NCBI GenBank assembly: GCA_028292435.1
Contig: JAQGMI010000050.1
Location: 1-51,660, forward strand
Reading direction: 5' to 3'
Source of the DNA: Betaproteobacteria bacterium
Lineage (GTDB): Bacteria; Pseudomonadota; Gammaproteobacteria; Burkholderiales; SG8-41
Length of the DNA: 51,660 nt
Below, in pieces: positions 42,407 through 51,597 of this stretch; position 1 is the stretch's first letter, and each line of letters starts with the position of its first letter. A program made the position numbers and the translations under genes. Under the pieces are notes generated by a model. The model had not been told where the DNA came from. It worked only from the letters and a program-made list of their open reading frames with translations, and searched no databases.

Positions 42407-42843
42407 TACGCTGGCAAAGTATTCATGACCCGGGCGCCGCGCGTCGAGGCATCGACCAGCACCGCGAAAATTTTGTCCTTCGCCGACCAGTACGTGGCGG
42501 CGTTCGCGAAAATTTCAAGCAGCGTCGCGAGATCCCCTGGCGCGCTGCGCGCGAGCATTGCGCCGTTGCTGATGTTGACTACAAAACCCGCCGCCGGCCG
42601 CCATGAAAAATCCTCGACGCTGTCGACGAGCGCATCCCAATTGCGCCCGAACAAGGGCGGCAAACCGAGCACCTGCTCACAACGCTCGATGAGCGCCGCC
42701 TTGGTGTCGACGCGGGCAAGGTCGAGTTCGAACCATGCAACGTCCGCCGCCGGTGCCGCGCGCTTCAGTTCGGCGAGCTGCGGTGCTGCGGCATAAACGC
42801 CGGATTGCGCGGGAGTCAACGGAAAAGTGGCGGGCGATTTCAT
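42406..42843 (-). CDS. Barstar-like ribonuclease inhibitor
   Basis: A 145-residue protein whose residues 38-140 match barstar: FELDLARVDTKAALIERCEQVLGLPPLFGRNWDALVDSVEDFSW is the barnase-binding helix-loop region with the GRNWDAL mark. About 35 extra residues precede it. There is no signal peptide, so it acts in the cytoplasm, protecting the cell from the RNase encoded just upstream. The start overlaps the RNase stop by four bases (ATGA), and its stop overlaps nudB, so the pair is integrated into the aspS operon. Confidence 0.9.
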   Translation of the reverse strand: MKSPATFPLTPAQSGVYAAAPQLAELKRAAPAADVAWFELDLARVDTKAALIERCEQVLGLPPLFGRNWDALVDSVEDFSWRPAAGFVVNISNGAMLARSAPGDLATLLEIFANAATYWSAKDKIFAVLVDASTRGARVMNTLPA

Positions 42844-43211
42844 TCGCGGATGCGCTTGAAGCTGCGGTAATGATCGTCGCTGTAATAATACTCCGCGTGC
42901 TGGCCGGCAATAATGCGGCGGGCGCCGCGGTTCTTGACGCCCGGTGTCGGCACCGTGTACTCGCGGTAAAAACCGCGATGGCGCTGCGGCAACAGGTGTT
43001 CGTAATTGCCGAACACGACGCCGTCGCGGTCGTATGAAAACGGCCCGCCGCGCTTGATTGCAGCCAGCGTTTGCTGCGCCTCGCGCGACAGCTGGGCGAC
43101 CGCGATGTCCTGAAACCGCTGTTCGCGCGCGAGCGCTTCACGTGGCGACGGAATGAACGCGGCGGCGAACGCCAGCATTGCCCAGAGGAGAACTGCCGCG
43201 AGACGCCGCAT
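42840..43211 (-). CDS. Secreted barnase-like guanyl-specific ribonuclease
   Basis: A 123-residue ribonuclease of the N1/T1/barnase superfamily with a signal peptide (LAAVLLWAMLAFAAAFI) so it is exported. The three catalytic elements are visible: Glu84 (FYREYTV), the Arg pair in GARRI (98-99) and His114 (SDDHYRSF), equivalent to barnase Glu73, Arg87 and His102. FSYDRDGVVFGNYEHLLPQ is the usual preceding hairpin. It cuts single-stranded RNA after G. It follows aspS by 24 bases and overlaps its barstar by four, which is the safe order for a toxic enzyme only if both are translated together. Confidence 0.9.
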   Translation of the reverse strand: MRRLAAVLLWAMLAFAAAFIPSPREALAREQRFQDIAVAQLSREAQQTLAAIKRGGPFSYDRDGVVFGNYEHLLPQRHRGFYREYTVPTPGVKNRGARRIIAGQHAEYYYSDDHYRSFKRIRE

Positions 43212-43235
43212 AGTCGCGCCTTTGCGCCGTCGCGT

Positions 43236-45008
43236 TTAAGGATTAGGCTGGCGCAGCCTGATATGCAGCTCGCGCAACTGCGCCTCGTCGACGGTATTCG
43301 GCGCGCGCGTAAGCAAGCACTGCGCGCGCTGCGTTTTAGGGAACGCAATCACGTCGCGAATCGATTCGGCGCCGGCCATCATTGTGACGAGGCGGTCGAG
43401 GCCGAATGCAATACCGCCGTGAGGCGGCGCGCCGAACTGCAGCGCCTGCAGCAGAAAGCCGAACTTGGCTTCGGCTTCTTCAGCGCTGATGTTGAGCGCG
43501 CGAAACACTTTCGACTGCACGTCCTGGCGATGAATTCGGACCGAGCCGCCGCCCAGTTCCCAGCCGTTCAACACCATGTCGTGCGCCTTGGCGCGAGCAC
43601 GGCCGGGATCGGTGTCGAGCAAATCTTCATGGCCGTCGGCGGGCGCGGTAAACGGATGGTGCATCGCGTTCCAGCGCTTGCCCTCCTCGTCCCACTCGAA
43701 CATCGGGAAATCGACAACCCACAGCGGCTGCCAGCCGGCCGTTGCGAATCCTTTTTCATGGCCGATTTTCGAGCGCAGCGCGCCGAGCGCGTCAGCGACC
43801 ACCTTGGCGGTACCGGCGCCGAAAAACACCAGGTCGCCGTCCTTGGCGCCCGTGCGCTCGACGATGGTCTGCAACGCCGTGTCGTCGAGATTTTTGACGA
43901 TGGGCGATTGCATGCCGTCGCGGCCTTTGGCGATTTCATTGAACTTGATGTACGCGAGACCCTTCGCGCCGTACACACCGACGAATTCGGTGTACGCATC
44001 AATTTCGCCGCGCGTGAGTTCGCAGCCTTTCGGCACGAGCAGGCCCGCAACGCGGCCGCCCGCGGCATTCGCCGGCGCGGAAAACACTTTGAACGCAACA
44101 CTTTTCATCGCGTCGGTAAGTTCGGTCAGCTTCAGCGACACGCGCAGGTCGGGCTTGTCCGAACCGTACACCAGCATCGCCTCGTCGTACGCCATGCGCG
44201 GAAACGGATTCGGCAACTCGACATCGAGCACGCCTTTAAACACAGTGCGAATCAACTCTTCCATCAGCACCATAATTTCGTTCTGTGTCATGAACGACGT
44301 CTCGACGTCGATCTGCGTGAACTCGGGCTGGCGGTCGGCGCGCAAATCTTCATCCCGGAAGCATTTGACGATCTGGTAATAGCGGTCGAAGCCCGAAATC
44401 ATCAAGAGCTGCTTGAAGAGCTGCGGCGACTGCGGCAGCGCGAAGAATTTGCCCGCGTGCACGCGGCTCGGCACCAGGTAATCGCGCGCACCCTCGGGGG
44501 TAGAGCGCGTGAGCATCGGCGTTTCGATGTCGATAAAGCCGTGCTGGTCGAGAAACACGCGCACCGCCATCGCGGTCTTGTAGCGCAGCTTCAGATTCTT
44601 CTGCATCTGCAGACGGCGCAGGTCGAGAAAACGGTACTCGAGCCGCACGTTTTCCGACAGGCTGTCGTCGTCCATCAGGAACGGCGGCGTCAGCGACGGA
44701 TTGAGCACTTCGATCTCGGCCGCGAGCACTTCGACTTCGCCGCTCACGAGATTGGCATTGACGGTTCCGGCCGGACGTTCGCGCACGCGCCCGGTTACGC
44801 GGACGACAAATTCATTGCGCAGCGTTTCCGCAATCTTGAGCGTCTCGGGCGTGTCGGGGTCGCACACGATTTGCAGCAGGCCCTCGCGGTCACGCAAATC
44901 GATGAAGATGACGCCGCCATGGTCGCGCCGGCGATGCACCCAACCGTACACCGTGATTGTCTGCTTCAGGTGGGCGCTGTTGACGAGCCCGCAATATTCG
45001 CTACGCAT
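43236..45008 (-). CDS. aspS: Aspartyl-tRNA synthetase
   Basis: A 590-residue class IIb synthetase, the normal bacterial length. The anticodon-binding OB fold opens [39 protein letters not shown]; motif 1 to 3 segments are [49 protein letters not shown] and [15 protein letters not shown]. The 290-420 region is the GAD insertion of bacterial-type enzymes. It charges tRNA-Asp (and possibly tRNA-Asn, which cannot be decided here). It lies between the DUF502 gene and the RNase gene. Confidence 0.97.
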   Translation of the reverse strand: MRSEYCGLVNSAHLKQTITVYGWVHRRRDHGGVIFIDLRDREGLLQIVCDPDTPETLKIAETLRNEFVVRVTGRVRERPAGTVNANLVSGEVEVLAAEIEVLNPSLTPPFLMDDDSLSENVRLEYRFLDLRRLQMQKNLKLRYKTAMAVRVFLDQHGFIDIETPMLTRSTPEGARDYLVPSRVHAGKFFALPQSPQLFKQLLMISGFDRYYQIVKCFRDEDLRADRQPEFTQIDVETSFMTQNEIMVLMEELIRTVFKGVLDVELPNPFPRMAYDEAMLVYGSDKPDLRVSLKLTELTDAMKSVAFKVFSAPANAAGGRVAGLLVPKGCELTRGEIDAYTEFVGVYGAKGLAYIKFNEIAKGRDGMQSPIVKNLDDTALQTIVERTGAKDGDLVFFGAGTAKVVADALGALRSKIGHEKGFATAGWQPLWVVDFPMFEWDEEGKRWNAMHHPFTAPADGHEDLLDTDPGRARAKAHDMVLNGWELGGGSVRIHRQDVQSKVFRALNISAEEAEAKFGFLLQALQFGAPPHGGIAFGLDRLVTMMAGAESIRDVIAFPKTQRAQCLLTRAPNTVDEAQLRELHIRLRQPNP

Positions 45009-45067
45009 GATAAAGACCGCTTCGAAAGGAAATTAGTAAAACCGGCCGCGACTTGGCCGGCGGCCGC

Positions 45068-45709
45068 TTATGAATTGACTGCCTGCCGCGCGACTTCGGG
45101 CCGCGCCGGCGGCCTGACGCGGCCGGCCGGCGACACGACGCCCATCGAGATGATGTATTTCAGCGCTTCATCGACGCTCATGTCGAGCACGATGACATCG
45201 GACTTCGGCATCATCAGGAAAAATCCTGACGTCGGATTCGGCGTGGTCGGCACATACACGCTCCAGTATTCACCCTGCAAATGATTGACGACGTCGCCGC
45301 CGGGCTGCCCGGTCAGGAATGCGATGGTCCACGAGCCGTCGCGCGGGTATTGCACGAGCAACGCTTTGCGAAACGCGTGGCCGCTCGAAGAGAACAGTGT
45401 GTCCGATACCTGCTTGACGCTGTTATAGATCGACTTGAAGACCGGAATGCGCCCAAGGATGTTTTCCCAGAACCGCAGCAGTCGCTGGCCCAGCATATTG
45501 GCCGCGATGAGGCCGGTGCCGAACACGACGACGAACGTCAGTACGACGCCCATCCCCGGCACGTGCATGCCAAGCCAGGCCTCGGTCTGGAACTGTTCCG
45601 GCAGCAGCAACAGCGTCTGGTCCATCGCGCTGACGAGCAGATGCAGCACCCACAGCGTAATGCCGAGCGGCACCCAGATCAGCAAACCGGTGATGAAATA
45701 CTTTTTCAA
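45068..45709 (-). CDS. DUF502 family membrane protein
   Basis: A 213-residue membrane protein starting with TTG (45707-45709), because the family's typical start KKYFITGLLIWVPLGITLWVL follows at once and there is no ATG until residue 29. Two helices (4-24 and about 52-72) precede a C-terminal cytoplasmic part with LGRIPVFKSIYNSVKQVSDTL, VQYPRDGSWTIAFLTG and VYVPTTPNPTSGFFLMMPKSDV, all typical of DUF502. Function unknown, although the gene is regularly found next to aspS in Betaproteobacteria. It starts ten bases after the upstream FmdB-type gene. Confidence 0.88.
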   Translation of the reverse strand: MKKYFITGLLIWVPLGITLWVLHLLVSAMDQTLLLLPEQFQTEAWLGMHVPGMGVVLTFVVVFGTGLIAANMLGQRLLRFWENILGRIPVFKSIYNSVKQVSDTLFSSSGHAFRKALLVQYPRDGSWTIAFLTGQPGGDVVNHLQGEYWSVYVPTTPNPTSGFFLMMPKSDVIVLDMSVDEALKYIISMGVVSPAGRVRPPARPEVARQAVNS

Positions 45710-45719
45710 TTAGCGCAAC

Positions 45720-46070
45720 TCAGGAATTGGCGACCGGTGCCGCGGGCGCCGGTTTGGCCGGAGCCGCTTCGGCCGGTTTGGTTGCAGATTCCTTGGCGGG
45801 CTCGGCAGATGTTTTGGATTCCACTTTCGCTGCCGACGTTTCAGCCGCTTTCGCATCCGGCTTGACCGCTTCTTTCGACTTGGCCGGCGGATTCTTGAAA
45901 TCGGTCGCGTACCAGCCGCTGCCCTTCAACTGAAAGCCGGCAGCCGTTAACATTTTGCTGAACGTCGGCTTACCGCACTCGGTGCAATCCTTGAGCGGCG
46001 CGTCACTCAGCTTCTGCAGGAATTCCTTCTGGAATCCGCAGCTCTCACATCGATACTCATATATGGGCAT
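45720..46070 (-). CDS. FmdB-family zinc-ribbon regulatory protein
   Basis: A 116-residue protein. Residues 1-45 are the FmdB zinc ribbon MPIYEYRCESCGFQKEF plus CTECGKPTFSKMLTAAGFQL, with two CxxC pairs. After GSGWYATDFKNP a low-complexity Ala/Lys/Pro/Glu tail of about 50 residues follows, unusual in length. ATG at 46070 has GGGAG six bases upstream; the longer frame to 46523 is antisense to citrate synthase. It is the first gene of the operon that continues through DUF502, aspS, the RNase pair and nudB. Function of this small family is unclear. Confidence 0.9.
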   Translation of the reverse strand: MPIYEYRCESCGFQKEFLQKLSDAPLKDCTECGKPTFSKMLTAAGFQLKGSGWYATDFKNPPAKSKEAVKPDAKAAETSAAKVESKTSAEPAKESATKPAEAAPAKPAPAAPVANS

Positions 46071-46097
46071 AATTTCTCCCAAATTCAAAAGGTTGGC

Positions 46098-46103
46098 ATT
46101 ATA
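46098..46103 (-). promoter_or_regulatory. -10 box of the fmdB-aspS operon
   Basis: TATAAT on the minus strand, 28 bases before the FmdB-type ATG. A -35 element at normal spacing is weak. Confidence 0.55.
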
Positions 46104-46253
46104 ACGGAAAAGCGCTGTACCGCCGGGTAGAAATGGGGGCGCAAACGGAAAACCCAAGACACGCTGTCGCCGCTGTTTCGTTCGCTCTTTACTTTTAAAG
46201 CGCAGCAGGCACTCGGGACTGCGGGGCCGATCATCCGCCATGGGTCGGGTAGC

Positions 46254-46298
46254 GTTGCAAAATCCGGCCATGCATAATCGGACGCTGCGGTTTGCAAC
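46254..46298. promoter_or_regulatory. Inverted repeat upstream of citrate synthase
   Basis: GTTGCAAA (46254-46261) and TTTGCAAC (46291-46298) are perfect inverted arms 29 bases apart, 33 bases before the citrate synthase ATG. It could be an operator or a leader hairpin. Confidence 0.35.
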
Positions 46299-46330
46299 GG
46301 GTTGCTCCAAACTGATACACGAGGAACGCA

Positions 46331-47473
46331 ATGGAAGACAGCATCGAAAAAATTGAGATTCAGCGCGGCTTGAAGGGCGTCTACTTTGACCGCTCGCGCG
46401 TCTGCTACATCGACGGGCGTAAAGGCGAGTTGCGCTACCGCGGCTACTCGATTCACGACCTGGCCGGCCGCTCGACCATCGAGGAAACCTGCTACCTGCT
46501 GCTGAAAGGCGAATTGCCCTCACGCGCCGAGCTTACGGCCTTCGAGGCCGAATTGAAAGCCGCACGCACGCTGCCGCCGCAGGTTTATGAAGTAATCCGC
46601 ACGATCAAGCACGCGCACCCGATGGATGTTTTGCGCACCGCGGTGTCGGCGCTGGCCGCGTTCGATCCTGAAACCGCCGACAAATCGCCTGCGGCTACTT
46701 TGCGCAAAGGCATCCGGCTGACCGCGCAAGTGCCGATGATCGTCGCCGCGCACGATCACATCCGTAACGGCCGCGAGCCGGTCGCGCCGAAGCCGCAACT
46801 CGGTCATGCCGCCAACTTTCTCTACATGCTCAAAGGCAAGGAACCGAGCGAAGACGCCGCGCGACTCATGGACCTCGACATGGTGCTGCACGCGGAGCAC
46901 GGTTCCAATGCATCATCATTTGCAGCGCGGGTCGTTGCCGGGACGGACGCCGATTTGCACGGCGCGATCACCGCGGCAATCGCAGCACTGGCCGGCCCGG
47001 CGCACGGCGGCGCCGCCGAAAATGTCATGCGCATGGCGCAGGAAATCGGCGATGCGTCGCGCGCCGCCGAGTATGTCAAAACCAAGCGCACCAACAAGGA
47101 ACCGGTGATGGGCTTCGGCCACCGCGTGTATCGCGCCGAAGATCCGCGCGCGCGGCACATGCGCGAAGGCGTCGAAAAACTATCGCGTGAAATGGGCCAG
47201 CCGAAGTGGTATCTGATTTTGCAGGCGGTCGTCGATGCGATGAAACCGTACGCTCGCCATGGCGTGAACGTGAACGTCGATTTTTACGCCGGCGTCGTCT
47301 ATTTTCTGAACGGCATCGCCGAGGACTTGTTCGTGCCGATTTTCGCAGTGGGACGCGTGCCCGGCTGGACCGTGCAGGTGATCGAGCAAATCGAAAACAA
47401 CATCCTGCTGCGTCCGCTGACGCTGTACAACGGCCCCGAGCCGCGCGACTACGTGCCGATGGACAAACGTTGA
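46331..47473 (+). CDS. Citrate synthase (dimeric, citrate/2-methylcitrate synthase type)
   Basis: A 380-residue dimer-type citrate synthase, shorter than the hexameric E. coli GltA. The two active-site His are in HAEHGSNASSFAARV and GPAHGGAAENVM, the catalytic Asp in GFGHRVYRAEDPRARHM. The N-terminus IEIQRGLKGVYFDRSRVCYIDGRKGELRYRGYSI is typical of this class. It joins acetyl-CoA (or propionyl-CoA) and oxaloacetate in the cytoplasm. No prpB or acnD is beside it, so citrate versus methylcitrate cannot be decided. It converges on pta with seven bases between stop codons. Confidence 0.92.
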   Translation: MEDSIEKIEIQRGLKGVYFDRSRVCYIDGRKGELRYRGYSIHDLAGRSTIEETCYLLLKGELPSRAELTAFEAELKAARTLPPQVYEVIRTIKHAHPMDVLRTAVSALAAFDPETADKSPAATLRKGIRLTAQVPMIVAAHDHIRNGREPVAPKPQLGHAANFLYMLKGKEPSEDAARLMDLDMVLHAEHGSNASSFAARVVAGTDADLHGAITAAIAALAGPAHGGAAENVMRMAQEIGDASRAAEYVKTKRTNKEPVMGFGHRVYRAEDPRARHMREGVEKLSREMGQPKWYLILQAVVDAMKPYARHGVNVNVDFYAGVVYFLNGIAEDLFVPIFAVGRVPGWTVQVIEQIENNILLRPLTLYNGPEPRDYVPMDKR

Positions 47474-47480
47474 AAAGGCG

Positions 47481-48476
47481 TTAAGCGCCTGCCAGCACAA
47501 TCGCGGCGGTCGCGACGATGTCGTCGACCGTCGCGCCGCGCGACAAATCGCTGAGCGGCCGCGCAAACCCCTGCAACACCGGACCAACCGCGCGCGCGCC
47601 GGCCATGTACTGCGTGAGCTTGTAGCCGATGTTGCCGGCATCGAGGTCCGGAAAAACGAGCACGTTAGCGCGGCCGGCGACTTCGCCGGCATCCTTCAAT
47701 TTCTTGGCCGCGGCCTGCGGCGACAACGCGGCATCGGCCTGCAATTCGCCATCGATATGAAGTTCGGGTGCGCGCGCACGAGCCAATGCGAGTGCCTGCG
47801 TGACCTTATCGATGCGTGCATGCTGCGCGCTGCCCCGGGTTGAAAAAGACAGCAACGCGACACGCGGCTCCTCACCCAGCAGCACGCGGCATGTTTTCGC
47901 CGATGCGATCGCAATGTCGGCAAGCGTTTCAGAATCGGGCTCGACGTTGACCGCGCAGTCGGCATAAATAAAGTTTTTCGCCGGCGCATCGCCGCGTCCC
48001 GGCACGACCATCAGAAAAAAACTCGACGGCATACGCATGCCGGGCGCAAGTCCGACCGTCAGCAATCCTGCTTCGATCACGCGTCCCGTCGGATTGGCAA
48101 CGCCGGCGATCATCGCGTCGGCGTCCTGCGCTGTCACCATCATGCCCGCATGAAACAACGGTTTACGCACGAGGCGCGCCGCGACTTTCGGATTTGCATC
48201 GGGCCTGCTCTGCGCATACAAGGCGGCATAAGCGTCGAGCCGCGTGCTTTCCTGGGGATCGACGGTGGTGATGCCATCGAGCGTTACACCTGCGCGCGCG
48301 GCCGCCGCTTCGATCTCTGCCCTCGTGCCAAGCACGATGGGCAGTGCAATGCCTTCGTCTTGCAGGCGGCGCGCTGCGGCCACAATCCGCTCGTCGCCGC
48401 CTTCCGGCAAAACCAGGCGCTTTGGTTTCGCGCGGGCCTGCGCGATACAGGCTGCGACGACGTCGGTCGCTTGCAT
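47481..48476 (-). CDS. pta: Phosphate acetyltransferase
   Basis: A 331-residue short-form Pta that converts acetyl-CoA and phosphate to acetyl phosphate. It begins [30 protein letters not shown] and contains [53 protein letters not shown] and [43 protein letters not shown]. There is no N-terminal regulatory domain. ackA is not in the window. It is the last gene of the DUF1538/PII unit; its ATG shares a base with the preceding TGA (TGATG), so translation is coupled. Confidence 0.94.
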   Translation of the reverse strand: MQATDVVAACIAQARAKPKRLVLPEGGDERIVAAARRLQDEGIALPIVLGTRAEIEAAAARAGVTLDGITTVDPQESTRLDAYAALYAQSRPDANPKVAARLVRKPLFHAGMMVTAQDADAMIAGVANPTGRVIEAGLLTVGLAPGMRMPSSFFLMVVPGRGDAPAKNFIYADCAVNVEPDSETLADIAIASAKTCRVLLGEEPRVALLSFSTRGSAQHARIDKVTQALALARARAPELHIDGELQADAALSPQAAAKKLKDAGEVAGRANVLVFPDLDAGNIGYKLTQYMAGARAVGPVLQGFARPLSDLSRGATVDDIVATAAIVLAGA

Positions 48477-48814
48477 CAGGGCTCGTCGGGCAAGTCGGGC
48501 AGGACGAGCGCAACGCCGTGAACGGCTTTTTCCATCAGCAGCATGCCCGCGTGCGGCTGCCCGATGCCGGCCGCCGCATAGAGAAATTCGAACACTTCGT
48601 CGGCCCGCGCCGCGTCGACGAGCGCCTGCACCACTTCGCGTTCCGCATAGTGCGAGACGCCGTGCCGCTGCTTGCTGCTCTGGCCGACGCCGCGCGCATG
48701 GTGGACCTGCGCGCTGACGACGCCGAACTCGCGCAACTGACCGACCAGTTCGAGCCCGCGCCCCGCCGGCATGATGCAGGTGATGATGTTGTGCGCAGTG
48801 CGGGTCACGGCCAT
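48476..48814 (-). CDS. PII-superfamily (GlnB-like) protein, second of pair
   Basis: A 112-residue protein with a PII-like ferredoxin fold pattern: [36 protein letters not shown] resembles the start of PII-type proteins, then [44 protein letters not shown] gives the second half. The usual T-loop with its uridylylated Tyr is not seen. These relatives sense small ligands and regulate membrane partners. It starts four bases after the first PII-like gene and overlaps pta. Confidence 0.75.
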   Translation of the reverse strand: MAVTRTAHNIITCIMPAGRGLELVGQLREFGVVSAQVHHARGVGQSSKQRHGVSHYAEREVVQALVDAARADEVFEFLYAAAGIGQPHAGMLLMEKAVHGVALVLPDLPDEP

Positions 48815-48818
48815 GCGT

Positions 48819-49184
48819 TCAGCTGCCGATATATCTCGCCACTACTTCGGGCGGCACATACGTTGCCATCTTTTCCACCGCCGTCATGTACAGAATGCCC
48901 ATGCCCGGCGTGTCGATTTGCGCGGCGGCATGCATGCTTTCGAACACGCGGTCGGCCTGCTCGCTGGGCACCACCACGTGCACCATTTCTTTCTCGGCAC
49001 TAATGGCGATGCCGAGCAGCCCCAGATGGCGCTGCCGCACGCCGGTGCCGCGCGCGTAGTAGATGGTGGCGCCGTGAGCGCCCGCGCGCATCGCCGCATC
49101 GACTACTTTGTCCGCGATGCCACGTTGCACGATGCAGGTGATCAGCATCGCATCGCTCAGTACTACTATGTCGTGTTCGCTCAT
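48819..49184 (-). CDS. PII-superfamily (GlnB-like) protein, first of pair
   Basis: A 121-residue PII-like protein. ATG at 49184 overlaps the DUF1538 stop (ATGA), so the longer frame to 49400 is not used. AMLITCIVQRGIADKVVDAAMRAGAHGATIYYARGTGVRQRHLGLLG corresponds to PII strand 1, helix 1, strand 2 and the T-loop base; EKEMVHVVVPSEQADRVFESMHAAAQIDTPGMGILYM to the second repeat. No classical uridylylation Tyr is evident. As in other DUF1538 loci it probably regulates the membrane protein encoded just before it. Confidence 0.82.
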   Translation of the reverse strand: MSEHDIVVLSDAMLITCIVQRGIADKVVDAAMRAGAHGATIYYARGTGVRQRHLGLLGIAISAEKEMVHVVVPSEQADRVFESMHAAAQIDTPGMGILYMTAVEKMATYVPPEVVARYIGS

Positions 49185-50887
49185 GCCTTCGCCTCTTCCG
49201 CGCTCGCGCGCGCATGACTGCTCGCGATCGTCAATCGAATCCACAAGCCGACGCCCAGCACGCTGATGATGGGTGCGACCGACGCGAGCGCGAGGATGCC
49301 GAATCCCTCCACCGCATGCATAGTCTGCCCGATGCCCAGACCCATCGCGAGCACCAGCGGTACTGTTACCGATCCGGTTGTCACGCCCGCCGCGTCCCAC
49401 GCAAGGTTGACGTAGATCTCATCCGCCAGCACCGTCATTATCAAGGCGATCGCGTACGCCGGCAGCAGCAGGTAAGCAATGGGAATATCGAATATCACGC
49501 GAATCACGCCGGCTGCCGTGCCTGCCGCAACGCCAATTGCCGACGCGCGTATCAACGCCTTGCGCGGAAACGCCCCGTCGGTCAGGTTTTGCACGGTGAT
49601 GCCCATCGCGTTCAACGCGGGTTCGGCGGCGGTTGCGCCGTATCCGAGCGCCGCGGCAAAGCCGATGACGATAGCGAGTCCGATCCAGTACGGATAAAGC
49701 GGCGAACCTTTGACTTCGCCAAGCTGGGCGAAGGCCGCCGGCAAAATATTACCCGACGCGTTGCCGAGTTCGGACAGTCCGTACGTAAGACCCAGATTGA
49801 AAAACAGCATGCCCACGATGCACAGCACGATGCCGTAGGCGATGGTTGCGCGGTTCGCGATTGGGTCCTTCAGCAACACGCGCTGCACCAGCCACAGCAG
49901 CACGGTGAGCGGCACAATCGCGCGCACCGCTGCGACCACATCCGCGGCGGGACTTTCTTCGTACCACGGCGTGCTGGCCATCGCCGCGATGGCCTGCACG
50001 TCGTCGAGCGGCATGATGAGCGCCAACAGCATGACTGCAAACGAGGGGAACATCGACGCGAGCGTCACGATGCCGAAGCCCGACAACGGGTTGTCCTCGC
50101 GGCCGGCGGCGGCTGTCACGCCGATACCCAGTGCGAGCACGATGGGCACCGTCACCGGCCCGGTCGTTATCGCGCCGCAATCCCATGCAAGTCCGACGAT
50201 CGGCGCGAGCTGCGGCTGGCTTGCCACATAAGCGGTCAGCGCCAGGCACGGCGGCAACGTGATGATGATCAGGTGCTTGAGCCGCCAGTTCATGACCATG
50301 CGCAATATGCCGACCATGACCGCGACGCCCACGCTCAACGCGACGGCGGCGACCAGCGCGCCGCCGTGGTGATTGAGCAGCGAGTAGAGCGCGGGTGCGC
50401 GCTCAGGATCGGTCAGGCTGCCGGCGCTGCGCAATATGGAGATCTCCGGCTCGGCCAAGGTTGTAGCGGCGCCCAGGAGGAAAGCCACGCCGAGTATGAC
50501 CGGCCAGGTCGAGCGGCTCGGCAGATTGAACCCGATGTTTTCGCTGAACGGCATCAGGCCATGCTGCGTACCCTCGAGAAACAGCATGAGGCCGACAATG
50601 ACCGAGACGATGCCGAGCGCGACCGAATGCGCACCCGCAATAGCGGAATTGAGCACGACAGCCGCGAACAGCGCGAGGAACAGTGCCAGCGGGACGACGC
50701 TCTTGAACTGCTCGAGGAAGCGCACGCTCACGTACGGCGTCAGCACGCGGTAGATGTCCTTCATACGCAACTGCTGGCGCCGGCGCGCCGGCTCCAGATC
50801 GGCCGCGACTACCTTGTTGTAGTCGAGCGTGCGCTGCCGCGCACGCACGGCGCCTAGGTATTCGCCGTAGCGAAGAGTTTTTTTCAT
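49181..50887 (-). CDS. DUF1538 family integral membrane protein
   Basis: A 568-residue membrane protein made of two related halves of about 260 residues. The internal repeat is plain: AWDCGAITTGPVTVPIVLAL (from residue 234) and AWDAAGVTTGSVTVPLVLAM (from residue 496), and in both halves an AEP motif is followed by the same helices (TTLAEPEISILRS and ATAAEPALNAM). About 14 helices are predicted by eye. The inverted-repeat look suggests a transporter or channel, but substrate and mechanism are unknown. It heads the operon with two PII-like proteins and pta. Confidence 0.88.
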   Translation of the reverse strand: MKKTLRYGEYLGAVRARQRTLDYNKVVAADLEPARRRQQLRMKDIYRVLTPYVSVRFLEQFKSVVPLALFLALFAAVVLNSAIAGAHSVALGIVSVIVGLMLFLEGTQHGLMPFSENIGFNLPSRSTWPVILGVAFLLGAATTLAEPEISILRSAGSLTDPERAPALYSLLNHHGGALVAAVALSVGVAVMVGILRMVMNWRLKHLIIITLPPCLALTAYVASQPQLAPIVGLAWDCGAITTGPVTVPIVLALGIGVTAAAGREDNPLSGFGIVTLASMFPSFAVMLLALIMPLDDVQAIAAMASTPWYEESPAADVVAAVRAIVPLTVLLWLVQRVLLKDPIANRATIAYGIVLCIVGMLFFNLGLTYGLSELGNASGNILPAAFAQLGEVKGSPLYPYWIGLAIVIGFAAALGYGATAAEPALNAMGITVQNLTDGAFPRKALIRASAIGVAAGTAAGVIRVIFDIPIAYLLLPAYAIALIMTVLADEIYVNLAWDAAGVTTGSVTVPLVLAMGLGIGQTMHAVEGFGILALASVAPIISVLGVGLWIRLTIASSHARASAEEAKA

Positions 50888-50964
50888 TTTTATGACTGCG
50901 CTCCCGCGCGCCCGCTCGCGCTGCCGGCTGTCGGCGCACTGCGGGCGATGTACTGCCTTACCGC

Positions 50965-51444
50965 TTAGAACGGGATGTCGTCGTCCATGTCGTCAAACGA
51001 CGCGCCGCCGCCTTTTTTGGCGGCCGGCTTGGCGGCCGCATTCGCGGCGCCGCCGGCAGGCGCCGGTGCAGTTGCGCGCGGTTCACCGCGTGACATCGAG
51101 TCCGAACCGCCGGCGCGCGAACCCAGCATTTGCATGCGATCGGCGACGACTTCGGTCGTGTACTTGTCCTGGCCTTCCTTGTCCTGCCATTTGCGGGTCT
51201 GCAGCCGGCCTTCGACGTACACCTGCGAGCCTTTTTTCAGATACTCGCCGCAGATTTCGGCGAGCTTGTTAAAGGTCGAAATGCGGTGCCACTCGGTGCG
51301 CTCCTGCTGCTCGCCGCTTTTGTCTTTCCACTTGTCGGTTGTGGCGATGCTGAAATTGCACACCGCGCCGCCATCGGGCAAGAACCGCGACTCGGGGTCT
51401 TTACCGAGATTTCCAACCAGAATTACCTTGTTTACTGATGCCAT
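50965..51444 (-). CDS. ssb: Single-stranded DNA-binding protein
   Basis: A 159-residue SSB. Residues 1-110 are the OB fold ([83 protein letters not shown]); then a Gly/Ala/Pro-rich linker and the acidic C-terminal tip DMDDDIPF that recruits repair and replication proteins. It acts as a tetramer on single-stranded DNA. AGGAGG lies before the ATG at 51444. It is divergent from nothing visible; the upstream region holds a long inverted repeat. Confidence 0.97.
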   Translation of the reverse strand: MASVNKVILVGNLGKDPESRFLPDGGAVCNFSIATTDKWKDKSGEQQERTEWHRISTFNKLAEICGEYLKKGSQVYVEGRLQTRKWQDKEGQDKYTTEVVADRMQMLGSRAGGSDSMSRGEPRATAPAPAGGAANAAAKPAAKKGGGASFDDMDDDIPF

Positions 51445-51492
51445 GACGAGCCTCCTTGAGTTCTTGAGTGCCTAACTTGATGAAACGCGTGA

Positions 51493-51597
51493 TGCGCTGT
51501 CACGATTTTGGCTCAGAACGCGAAGCAAGACACGCGACTTAATCATTCTAAGTAAGTGGCTTGCGACAAAGTTATGAGCCAAAACTCGTGCCAGCCC
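51493..51597. repeat. Long imperfect inverted repeat upstream of ssb
   Basis: Two arms of about 45-50 bases face each other around 51545. The best matched parts are TTTTGGCTCA (51506-51515) and TGAGCCAAAA (51575-51584), the flanking GCTGTCACGA against TCGTGCCAGC, and ACTTA / TAAGT at the centre. It could be a decayed palindromic repeat element or a strong hairpin. A short open frame on the minus strand (51472-51654) covers it but looks incidental. Confidence 0.65.

Noticed and set aside
43071..45284. A 737-codon open frame on the plus strand opposite the barnase, aspS and DUF502 genes
   Set aside because: It is a G+C-bias shadow: very rich in His, Arg and Val with no domain, and fully antisense to well-identified genes.
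49214..50857. A 547-codon plus-strand frame opposite DUF1538
   Set aside because: Composition dominated by Arg, His, Asp and Gln with no motif; antisense to a recognisable membrane protein.
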